NCBI GenBank assembly: GCA_023212725.1
Contig: JALBYF010000052.1
Coordinates: 62,001 to 126,000, forward strand
DNA from: Tranzscheliella williamsii
Lineage: Eukaryota; Basidiomycota; Ustilaginomycetes; Ustilaginales; Ustilaginaceae
Direction of reading: 5' to 3'
Length of the DNA stretch: 64,000 nt
How positions within the stretch are numbered: the stretch's first letter is position 1; each line of letters begins with the position of its first letter. The position numbers were made by a program, and so were the translations under genes. This document shows, one piece after another, positions 54,501-61,503 of this stretch. Under the pieces are notes generated by a model, which ran no database searches, had not been told where the DNA came from, and worked only from the letters and a program-made list of their open reading frames with translations.

Positions 54501-56415
54501 TGTGATCTGAGGTGCAAACCGTCGCCGACTCTGACGAGGAGGTATCTGGGGTGATGGATTTAGAGATCTCCTTCAGACAGCCGTGCGGGAGGCCAAGGGC
54601 TGCCAAAGTGGTGTCGAGCAAGGCAAGTCGAGCATTGTCGTCTGGCAGCGGCAGAAGGAAGGGTTCGATGTCTCTGAACAAGACGACTGAGAAGGGATCA
54701 ATTTCTTCGCCTTCAACGTCCCAGTCAGGAACGTCGGCTAGGCTAGCTGGAAGTCGTCGCTGTTGCATCCGGGATGTTTCAGCCGCTAGCCAGCGTCGCC
54801 GCGCGTCCGCCTCGTCGACACTGGGCCTCGGTTGTGCATTGCAAAGACTTGGATTTCTCTCGGTGCGACTGTTCCATATGCCTGACATCGCTACAAGCAC
54901 ATCTTGGAACCGGTCAGCGCTCGAATTTGCATCTGATACTGCGGCCTCTTCTTTCCAGCGAATGTTGAAGTCAAGCTGAAGACGAAGCATTGCAAATGCT
55001 TTTTCGTGATAGCCACTTCTTGCGAGCAGTCTATAGAGCTCTCCATAAAGGCTCAACCCTGCTCCGACTACGGCAGATCGAGCCGTTGCGCTGGCGCTTG
55101 ACGGTAAGAGGAGCTGTCGAAGCTCGGTCAAGGCCTGCCCGTATACAGAAAGCAGCTTTGCCACACCAAAGAAGTGCAATTTGCATTGACACCACGCGAG
55201 GTGTTGGTTGACTGACTCACAGAAAGGCTCAGGAAGTACGGCGGCATCCTTCAGAGCCAGTTGTGTGATGCGCGAGTATTCGGCGTTGATCTTATCTGGC
55301 GGCCAAGAACCTAACTCGGAGATGAGAAGGAGCCGTTTGAGCAGCAACGGTACAGCATCATTGTTGCGCTGGTGCGCTCGACGTGCCTTGTCGATCACGG
55401 CAAGCTGAACGTCCAAAAGAGCTTTGTTGGACTGATCCTTCGACTTGGATTTCAAAAAAGTGTCAGGACTGACCCAGGACCTGAACTTGGCCAGCCTGAG
55501 CCAAGCATCAACGTCCGCTGGGTCCGCTTGCACTCGTCTTTCGGCTTCCTGCGTTTGGTCACGTAGCGAACCAAAGTACCGCTCCGTCCTGCGATTGGAC
55601 GCGGGTCCGCTTTCCGCGGTTTGTGGAGAAGAGAATCCCGTGTGCGATAGCGTAGAGGTGTCCTGGAGAATAATATCCAGGCGACTGGAGTTGTCCGAAG
55701 ATATTCGTCCGGTCGGACGCTCATCTGGGACCCTGATAAAATCATTGTCTCGGTCCGTAAGTTCTGAATCAGTACATTGCTGCGTTTGGGTTGAGGGGTG
55801 TGTCCTTTTGCGCCTCTTCTCGGAAAGTTGATGGGAGACACCTAGCCGGGAAGAAGACGTTGCAACACCGATGATAGACTCCTTGTTCGAACGAGGTACT
55901 CTTGGGACTTTGCTGCGATCAGGGCCGTAGATTGCAGCGTCAGTATCTCCTTTGGTGTCCGTAAAGAAAAGTTCGCGATCGAAGGTCTGAGACACTGTTG
56001 GCGGTGTCGGTGCTCGGTGTGAGCTCGAACGAGGCTGACTGGGTCGCTCTTCAGAAGGTGGCAGGCATTTCGAGTGGGCAGGAAGCGTGGAGTGTGATTG
56101 CGAAGGACGCTTACGGCTATGTTTGTCGGTTTGATGGTGCTTTCGCTTTCTCGGAGTCGAGTCGGAGTCAACCCCCTTGGCCTGATCGTGGAGCCTGTTC
56201 TGATGGCGTGCTTCAGAGGCTGCAGACGATCTGACACCACCCTGCACGTCCTTCCTACGGGGGTCCTTCCTATGGGGCTTTTGGGTCTGGGCCTCTGCAG
56301 TAAGAGCAGAAGAGAAGGCTGGGAGCTTGCTCGAACTGGCTTGCCTTTCTTCAGGTACTTGGACAAAGGACGAAAAAGAAGGTGGCTTCGCCTTCTGCGT
56401 CGGCTTATCTTCCAT
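51571..56415 (-). CDS. Two-module ORF: NRDE-2 family protein continuing into an F-box/ankyrin protein
   Basis: One uninterrupted frame of 1614 codons runs from the first ATG at 56415. Residues 1-270 are disordered, basic and Ser-rich. From about 277 (RYFGSLRDQTQEAERRVQADPADVDAWLRLAKF) to about 1135 the protein matches the NRDE-2 family of HAT/TPR-like helical repeats. NRDE-2 works with the Mtr4 helicase and splicing factors in nuclear RNA surveillance. After an acidic linker, a second module begins: an F-box (LQDLPVELLYQVL, near 1240), a helical domain with WLNRY, and ankyrin-like helices near 1510-1610 (GAYALAHLLLRAGADPARKDALAIRIAI). This matches stand-alone fungal F-box/ankyrin proteins. 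An in-frame ATG at 52971 (residue 1149) could start the second module alone. No splice pair separating the two was found. The frame extends 22 codons upstream of the ATG without another ATG. Confidence 0.78.
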   Translation of the reverse strand: MEDKPTQKAKPPSFSSFVQVPEERQASSSKLPAFSSALTAEAQTQKPHRKDPRRKDVQGGVRSSAASEARHQNRLHDQAKGVDSDSTPRKRKHHQTDKHSRKRPSQSHSTLPAHSKCLPPSEERPSQPRSSSHRAPTPPTVSQTFDRELFFTDTKGDTDAAIYGPDRSKVPRVPRSNKESIIGVATSSSRLGVSHQLSEKRRKRTHPSTQTQQCTDSELTDRDNDFIRVPDERPTGRISSDNSSRLDIILQDTSTLSHTGFSSPQTAESGPASNRRTERYFGSLRDQTQEAERRVQADPADVDAWLRLAKFRSWVSPDTFLKSKSKDQSNKALLDVQLAVIDKARRAHQRNNDAVPLLLKRLLLISELGSWPPDKINAEYSRITQLALKDAAVLPEPFCESVNQHLAWCQCKLHFFGVAKLLSVYGQALTELRQLLLPSSASATARSAVVGAGLSLYGELYRLLARSGYHEKAFAMLRLQLDFNIRWKEEAAVSDANSSADRFQDVLVAMSGIWNSRTERNPSLCNAQPRPSVDEADARRRWLAAETSRMQQRRLPASLADVPDWDVEGEEIDPFSVVLFRDIEPFLLPLPDDNARLALLDTTLAALGLPHGCLKEISKSITPDTSSSESATVCTSDHSISRDFWPASLLDSEACSDNRPSGSVGFMATAVPASRLLDPTGYPLMASIVTIEDLFRPSPLSSHLRRLANDDGTAGLIISLLDQGSALSPATPIQILLLAFTFHREVKAGIQLAKELLAADGNNWWLWHAYAQAEVARMQLQPAIKVYDTVLRACNSSGQTSLLLTTKLHCALLECHLLADHKANCKLAVFNAIQCRFARIDEATHSQTGRSPDDPGLDDSQLRTRLRELEQTDAFKPCYLASQLIYHDAVLEYLSDPRKGIEFFTEVYSSAFERHPNMLASSHAVGALKRHITWHLSRQKPYRPLALRQLLDPCIRRHRSDLSLWALMAVVEARNKIENYLRTRLDEILEDDAVQSQDHPLSLEQREVLWLFRIFVELHLRHAHFDESSVRALFDRAVRTEAGRRSLVLWSAFLDFEAFLLRKISKPTGKTWRRQEARAVAVYYQAIRACPEDKALHLRAFEAPLRSALAQQDHREIFFAMCEKELRLFVDLEVFLPQESGDADDIGTMTRSSSQSSGEPEENNHDDPFDPNLPYRKRDLKYEQVGGGTGNGCSHGPRSNKYHHTNAGRGGEARQKDDAVLELLQQRTEDRRTGRGKAGLQDLPVELLYQVLIESRSSAFPVTSQYFRSVFRHSPETVRMDYLVGMWLNRYIASVASEPCEERQHKACKKHRLGVMKLAAARYAPDFASVVVEQQCDRNLAARADLNLYGFAASFGICTVSMLERIAGRAAFPPAFLDRGWLTTKEPPTMLDPLSPAVPKRLFRHLKALPEGAMAVEGDMGDEGQERRVKRAKRAKHRHGRDPAAGEVGTLAVVSAGAGGVGGYTGGQLAMLRELALREEGGMYVGPVPGAEELGVVVALLGAFGADAGAHDGFALVMAVHQGAYALAHLLLRAGADPARKDALAIRIAISTGSLPLLRLLIAPFPPRTPPTLTRTHLRQAIHDKQWHIVDFLCHTHHIAPDMACLRLLDKLRP

Positions 56416-57216
56416 AGCCTGGTCAAGAATCGAGTGCAGAAGACCGTGCGGAGAAGGGTTACTCAATCCTGAGCTGAACAGTCACGGTTGGTCCATCCGC
56501 CTAGCTGCTAAGCGATGGGACGAGGTCGAGGTACGGGTGCATCTTTGGGCGCATTCCGGGATGAAAAAGGCGTCAGACCTTCGAACCTCAAAGCAACGTA
56601 CTCATGATCCAGCCCTGAACCACTGGTATAGTCAACGCAGCTTGCTATGGTACGGAAAAGAGCAGTACAGCTAGAACGGACAAAGTTGTAGTCAACACAT
56701 GTGGAGCTAGCTATGATGCAGTTAAAGCGACAAAAAAACGTTCTACTTTCTCTCTCGTGCGACTGTGCACTCAGGTGACCAACGAAATCGATGATCCCAT
56801 TCAAGAAGAGAAACACGTCACGCCTGTACTTATACACATATGTATCTGCTTGTGTACGATGCTGCTGTGTTGCATCGCATGCTACTAGTGACCGGCATGA
56901 CTGAGTGGGAGCGTCGACGTATGGGTGGCAGTTGACCCGAGCGTGGTGGTGGGGGTGACGCTTGGCATGGTCGTCTTAACGGCCGTTTTATCCTTAACTT
57001 ACACTTATGACTCACACTGATGCCGAGTACTCCTCTTTTTCTTCGCTGATTAACAAGCTCTGCCGTTGACCACACATACGCTGGAAACGCGTTTCCAGCG
57101 GTGCGTGACTCCTAGTGGCTCAAATCTGTGAGATACAAGATCTGTTGAGGTGGAGGGATAGAGGATTTTAATTCACAATATTGTGATTCGGAGATCTATA
57201 TCTTGTATTTACACTA
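56416..57216. other. Boundary between gene-rich DNA and the transposon island
   Basis: This 800-bp stretch holds the NRDE-2 promoter and leader and then AT-richer DNA. It contains a perfect 22-bp palindrome at 57079-57100 and a TCACAATATTGTGA palindrome at 57172-57185, just outside the Tc1 element. No ORF is credible. Confidence 0.5.
57079..57100. repeat. Perfect 22-bp palindrome centred on ACGCGT
   Basis: The site reads the same on both strands, with centre GGAAACGCGTTTCC flanked by CGCT and AGCG. Its half CTGGAAACGCGTT recurs at 40320-40332 in the promoter of the F-box-like gene. It may be a binding site for a dimeric factor; this is inferred. Confidence 0.7.
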
Positions 57217-57244
57217 CAGCCGCTTCGCAAAAATATTTTTGACA
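57217..57244 (+). repeat. Left terminal inverted repeat of the Tc1 element
   Basis: This 28-bp arm starts CAGCCGCTTCGC and ends TTTTGACA. It matches the right arm with three substitutions and a one-base length difference. Confidence 0.88.
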
Positions 57245-57395
57245 TTTGACAGCTCTCCTCATCATTGCATTTTGACCCCCCTCACTCATACACTTCATTG
57301 CTCACTACACAGTTGACGCTGCTGTACCAAATTGCAGGAGTGTATTCTCAGGAGGGTAGCCTACAATGTACTCTAGTTTTGCTGCCCAGAAAGAA

Positions 57396-58454
57396 TCAGT
57401 ATCGAAGAGCTTTACCTTTCTTTTTCAGCACTTGACAAACTTGCTTTTCCATGGATCCTATAGCAGCATTGATCACCTCCATGTCAGTTTGCTCCCAACA
57501 GTGCCTTGCAGCCTCAAACATAGTGTCAAGGTTTGTTGGCCTTGGCATGATTCTATTGAGCTTGTTTTTTAGGATACCCCAGACGTTTTCCAGGGGGTTC
57601 AGGTCTGGCAAAGATGGAGGGTGCATTTTGCTCATTATACCCACTTCTTTCCTGGCTTGTCATGCTACCAGGCTTGTGTGTGCTGGGGCATTGTCCTCTA
57701 CTACTTCATGGGCATGCCCCCTCTTGTTTAGCTCCATCAGAGCAGCTTTAAGCGGCCCTTTGATGACCATGTCAGCATATCTTGATCCATTGAGTCCTTC
57801 TGCCCTGGTCCGGGTCTTCCCTTGGATCACCTGTGATGGCTTCAAAGGTAGCCTGATGAGAGGTGTCTTGTAGTTCGTTGCAATGCCAGCCCACACTATG
57901 AGGGTCTGATGAGAAGAGATGGTGTTGCTGGCAACCTTCTTGGGGTCAAATCGCTCTCCAGACTGCCTGGAGATCCTCAGTTGTCTTTTTGTTGCCCCCA
58001 CCTCCAATGAACACTCATCAGTGAAGAGTATCCAGCTCCAGTCTTCATTGACATTCTTCTTGGCCCACTGCAGACATCTAGCAATGCTTTTCTGGCATAG
58101 GAATGGCTTCTTGAGGGCTATGTACCGGTGGATACCACGTGCATAAGCGACCTTCTGAATCCTTGATTTGGGAATGCCTTCCAACTGCTCATGAATCTTT
58201 TTCCAGGTTTCAAAGGGGTGAGCCAGTACTGTCCTAAGGATCAGGTGCTCCTGCCTGTCAGTTACAAGTGAAGGCCAACCTGGTGAGGCTGTCCTATAGA
58301 CATGATCACACTCATGAAAGTTGCAAATAGTATTGAATGCAGTTTGGCAGCTAGTGTTCAACTTCTGCGCTATCTGGCAGTATGACAGGCCCTCTGATCG
58401 CAGTGCAATGATCTTACCACGCTAAGATGGTGTGAGCTCACCAGGTGCAGGCAT
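57396..58454 (-). pseudogene. Tc1 (DD34E) transposase with two nonsense mutations
   Basis: Read from the ATG at 58454, the frame spans 352 codons, the usual Tc1 length, but is cut by TAG at codon 11 and by TGA at 57660-57662. Both stops look like C-to-T changes of CAG and CGA codons. The N-terminus has the helix-turn-helix region (RGKIIALRSEGLSYCQIAQ). The catalytic triad is visible: Asp in LFTDECS, Asp in VEDNAPAH, and Glu in PDLNPLENVW with exactly 34 residues between the last two. No frameshift is seen, so decay is recent. The host has no other transposase copy in this window that could mobilise it. Confidence 0.9.
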
Positions 58455-58561
58455 CCTGCAAGTTTCAGGCTGATAGTGTATCATATGAAGGAGCTATGGC
58501 ATCACAAAGATGGTCTATGAAATTGAGGAGGAGGAGGAGGTTCATGGACCAATTTCATTTT

Positions 58562-58588
58562 TGTCAAGATATTTATGTGAAGCGGCTG
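58562..58588 (-). repeat. Right terminal inverted repeat of the Tc1 element
   Basis: This 27-bp arm is the reverse complement of the left arm apart from three substitutions and one missing base. It is followed by the TA target dinucleotide. Confidence 0.88.
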
Positions 58589-58726
58589 TATAGTGAGGGA
58601 AATGGTTGGTTTGCACAGATGGGGCCCGATACAATCCGGCCTGGCTCATCCCGGACTTGATGGAGGGCAAGCGAATCAGCGATTGCAGAGGAGAGAGCGA
58701 GGGCTCACATGCATAAGCGAGCTGAT

Positions 58727-59224
58727 TGTCACGACCGCGACGGGACGGGTTCGATTGGACGTGCCAAAACCCTTACCGCAGAAGTCACGTGCCAAGCGGG
58801 CCACGTGATCCACCGGCCGAGGGAGAGACCGTTGGGTCGTCGGTTGACCCAACGGCCTGTTACGCCCCAGGGTCTGATAACCTCTGGCGCTGGGTAGCTC
58901 ACCGGGGGCACCGGTGGCAGGGGTGAGGCTGGGACGCGCGGTGGGTTGCCGCTACGAGAGGCCGGTCGCTGGCGGGAGCAGTAGGGCTCCAGGTCGTATA
59001 CTTGATCCACTGAGTAGCAGTAGACTAAATACATTCGACGCCCGGTCGACTATCGGGCGCAGTGAGGAAAGGGGTTTATATACAGGCACGTCGGTGGTCC
59101 ACCACGCGCACCCCCGGTGGTCTGCTGGCACATCGGCCCGCGCACGGGCCAAGTTCGTGACCGGGGATGCATCCGAGTATCCACTCGTGTCCGGCCGTTG
59201 ATCCCCATCCTACCGGCCGTAACA
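58727..59224 (-). repeat. 3' long terminal repeat of a Ty3/gypsy element
   Basis: A 498-bp segment starts TGTCACGAC and ends GTAACA on the plus strand, so it has the TG...CA ends of an LTR with a 3-bp inverted TGT/ACA. Three facts orient it on the minus strand: pol lies on that strand, a purine-rich tract abuts its inner end (59225-59234), and a TATATAAA box lies at 59082-59075 in that direction. Reading minus, U3 begins at 59224 with TGTTACGGCC. The matching 5' LTR would lie beyond the right edge, so the pair cannot be compared here. The outer flank (CTGAT) would be one copy of the target duplication. Confidence 0.78.
59075..59082 (-). promoter_or_regulatory. TATA box of the LTR promoter
   Basis: TATATAAA on the minus strand lies about 142 bp into the LTR from its U3 end, which would place the start of R near 59050. 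It supports the assigned orientation. Confidence 0.5.
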
Positions 59225-59234
59225 TTATCCCCCC
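59225..59234 (-). other. Polypurine tract of the Ty3/gypsy element
   Basis: On the minus strand GGGGGGATAA directly precedes the LTR end TGTTACGG. A purine run at this position primes plus-strand DNA synthesis in LTR elements. Confidence 0.6.
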
Positions 59235-59430
59235 GGTGGCTAGGCGATACTCCGGTGAGCCGTCTGTGGTTGCGTGGGCGCGCGGTAGTGTCAACGCTTT
59301 GTCGGGGGTGATCCGCTGCCAGGCGGGGCGGCGGAACAATGGGGTGATGAGGTGTTGGATGGCTGAGTCGGCACGCTTGTCTTCATTCCCCTACAACAAA
59401 TCTCTTCACCAGCCTCCAGGAGTCGTCGCC

Positions 59431-61034
59431 ATGGATGATGGTGAGTAGCGCGTTCATGTGGGGGCGGTATCGTTTTCCTTACTGACACGTCGGCGCGTGG
59501 CCACGCAGCCATTACGCAAGGGGAGGGGCAGGTGGTGGTCGAGCCTGCCTCCGTGCCCGAGGACGGCGGCAGTCAGCCGGCCGTGGGGGCGGACGAGGCT
59601 TGCGGCGGCGCCGAGGTCATGGGTGAGGCGCCGGCGGCGTCGACGGGTCCGGAGGACGAGCCCCCCGGTGACTTGTCCGCGGGAGAGGCGCCCTCGACGG
59701 GTTCGGGTGGCAGCGGCGGAGACGAGGACGAGGACGAGGACGGGGACGACGACGAGGACGAGGACGACGACGAGAACGCGCCCGAGGTCGGGTTGCAGGC
59801 CGCTGACCTGGAACGGCGCGCCAGCGACGACGGGGGCGAGGACGCTCCTGCCGGTGGTCGGCCGGCCAACGACCTGGAGCCCCTTTTCCTGGGTGGGTCG
59901 GTAGACGTTGCGCCGGCGACGCCACGCCGGTCTGCGCGTCGCCGGGCCCCCACGGTGGCTTCCCTGGGCGTGGGTTCCGCCCTGACGCCGTCGTCGGGGG
60001 TCAACCCTCCAACCAGGGTGGGCCAGACCGGCGGCGGTTCCTTGGGCGTTTGGCCTGTACGGCGCGGGGCGACGGCCCACCTGGTCGTCCGCCACAGCGG
60101 TCAGTCTTGGGCTGGCGGCCCCCTGTGGCTGCCCATCGAGGGACCGAGCCCTCGGTCGAAGGAGGAGGGACTCTGGGAGTACCCGTGGAGGGCCTGTTTC
60201 GGCTGCCTGGTGGCGCCGGACGGCCCACATCGCTGCGTGGTGTTGGGGGTCGGGGCGCGCTGCCAGAGGTGCACCTCGAAACAGATGCTCTGCGATGCCT
60301 GCGGCCGAGACCCAGGCATCGGGGTACGGCGCGAGGGGGTTCTCCGGCAGGCGGCGTACCTGCAACTGCTGGATTGGTGGCGGAGCGAGGATGGCGAGGG
60401 CTGGCGGCCCCGTCCCGACGCCACGCTCACGCAGCTGCGGGGGCGGGTCGTTCACCTCTCGGACAGCCTGCAGGCGGCGTTCCCCGCGGCTTGGGAACGT
60501 GAGCGAGAGGCCGCTGCCCGGGCGGTCGGTAGCCGCCGGGGGAAAGGTAAGGCGGCGACGGGAGGCATGGCCGGCGGCGCCGAGGAGGAGGTCGCTCTGT
60601 CGCCCCAGCGACCCCTCTCCGAGCACGGTGCGGCGGTGGTGGCGGTCTTGAACCGCGTCAGCGATGTTCACCGGCAGGCCGCCCTGGTGTTCCGCTCGAC
60701 CGCCGCTGCCGCCGCCTACCAGCTCCGCTCGGACTCGTACCTTTGGCTGGCCGAGCAGACGAAGCACCACGAGCAAGTGGCGGCGTCTGCCGAACGGGTA
60801 CGGGAGCAGGTCGTGCCGACCTACCTAGGGGCTGCCGAACATGCGGATAGCCCGCGCCGCGGGCACGGTAGCGTCGGGGACGCCCAGAACGAGGGGGGTC
60901 TTGGCGGTGGCAGCGAGGCCGAGCGCACCCCTCCCCCGGTTCCCCGTCGCTCCAAACGAGCTTCGCCCCGCCACCCCATACCTGGGGTGCTACGCAAGAG
61001 GCTCCGCCGGGGGGCCAGCAGGGCTGACTCTTAA
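59431..61034 (+). CDS. Antisense spliced gene inside the retroelement, cysteine-cluster protein of unknown function
   Basis: On the strand opposite to pol, a 10-bp first exon (59431-59440, ATG GAT GAT G) is joined by a 68-nt intron to 59509-61034, giving 511 aa. The intron has a GTGAGT donor, a TACTGAC branch site and a CAG acceptor. The long frame itself has no ATG near its start, so the exon supplies the needed start codon in the right phase. The protein has an acidic tract near 76-95, then a Cys cluster at 233-268 with spacing C-x2-C-x9-C-x8-C-x2-C-x6-C-x2-C, reminiscent of a Zn2Cys6 fold with a longer first loop. A Trp-rich segment ([13 protein letters not shown]) and a basic C-terminus follow. 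It is very GC-rich. No family is recognised; nucleic-acid binding is an inference. It could be an accessory gene of the element or a captured host gene. Confidence 0.65.
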
Positions 61035-61069
61035 TGTAGTGTCGACCGGTTCCGCAATGAAGTGTTTCT

Positions 61070-61142
61070 GTCGTGTGCGTTCTTGGTCGTGTGCGTTCGT
61101 TGGGCTCGCCAGGGTGTGGTGGTCTCGCCGGGGTGCGGTGGC
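61070..61142. repeat. Short tandem duplications after the antisense gene
   Basis: GTCGTGTGCGTTC occurs at 61070-61082 and 61086-61098. It is followed by two copies of a CTCGCC(A/G)GGGTG(T/C)GGTGG unit at about 61106-61142. These micro-duplications sit between the antisense gene and the uL2 fragment and may mark the joins created when foreign sequence was captured. Confidence 0.5.
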
Positions 61143-61225
61143 TTACCTAGCGGGGTGGTGCGCTTGTCGGGGTACGACACCGGTCCGTAGTCGATTTCAC
61201 CGGGGCCGGTGTTATCCCCATATAC

Positions 61226-61435
61226 CTGGGTTCGGTACTTGTAGGGGTCGCGGAAAGCCATCTTGGCAAGGGGAGCATCTCGGCCAGCGTCGTGGATGAT
61301 CTCCTTAACAACACCTCGGATGTACCCATTTCGCTCAGCGTAGTCGTAGACACGGAGCTTGGCCGGAGCCTTGTTGTGCTTGGTGTGAGCGGTGAAGATA
61401 CCACCGCTCTTTCGCTGAGCTCGGATAACACGACC
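61226..61435 (-). pseudogene. Captured fragment of ribosomal protein uL2 (RPL2) gene
   Basis: The 70 codons on the minus strand read [14 protein letters not shown]...[15 protein letters not shown]...[10 protein letters not shown], the start of eukaryotic 60S ribosomal protein uL2 from residue 2. The block is bounded by splice-like signals: AATAG before it and CAG|GTATAT after it, so it resembles one complete exon of the host gene. The initiator Met and the remaining two thirds of the protein are absent. A Gly normally found in GRGAPLAK is Asp here (GRDAPLAKM). It lies in the sense direction of the retroelement, 68 bp after the pol stop. It has no stop codon, but by itself it cannot make a ribosomal protein. 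Confidence 0.85.
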
Positions 61436-61503
61436 TATTGTTGCTTGCTATACCGAGACAGGTGTCTTCCTAGTTGTGCGCGGCGGGGGAGGTGACGAAC
61501 CGG

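Larger units (their letters stand above)
57217..58588 (-). mobile_element. Tc1-type DNA transposon, full length but inactive
   Basis: This 1372-bp element lies between TA dinucleotides at 57215-57216 and 58589-58590, the target expected for Tc1/mariner insertion. Terminal inverted repeats of 27-28 bp begin CAGCCGCTTC at both ends. The interior carries one transposase gene on the minus strand, with two premature stops. The composition is visibly more AT-rich than the host genes. Confidence 0.9.

Noticed and set aside
59454..60776. 440-codon minus-strand ORF opposite the antisense gene
   Set aside because: It is Arg/Pro/Leu-rich, has no domains, and mirrors a GC-rich gene whose plus-strand frame has a spliced start and a Cys cluster. 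It is most likely a shadow frame.
58727..61034. Reading the LTR and the Cys-cluster gene as the 5' LTR and gag of a plus-strand element
   Set aside because: The polypurine tract, the TATA box orientation and the pol strand all indicate a minus-strand element, and no plus-strand pol follows the gene.
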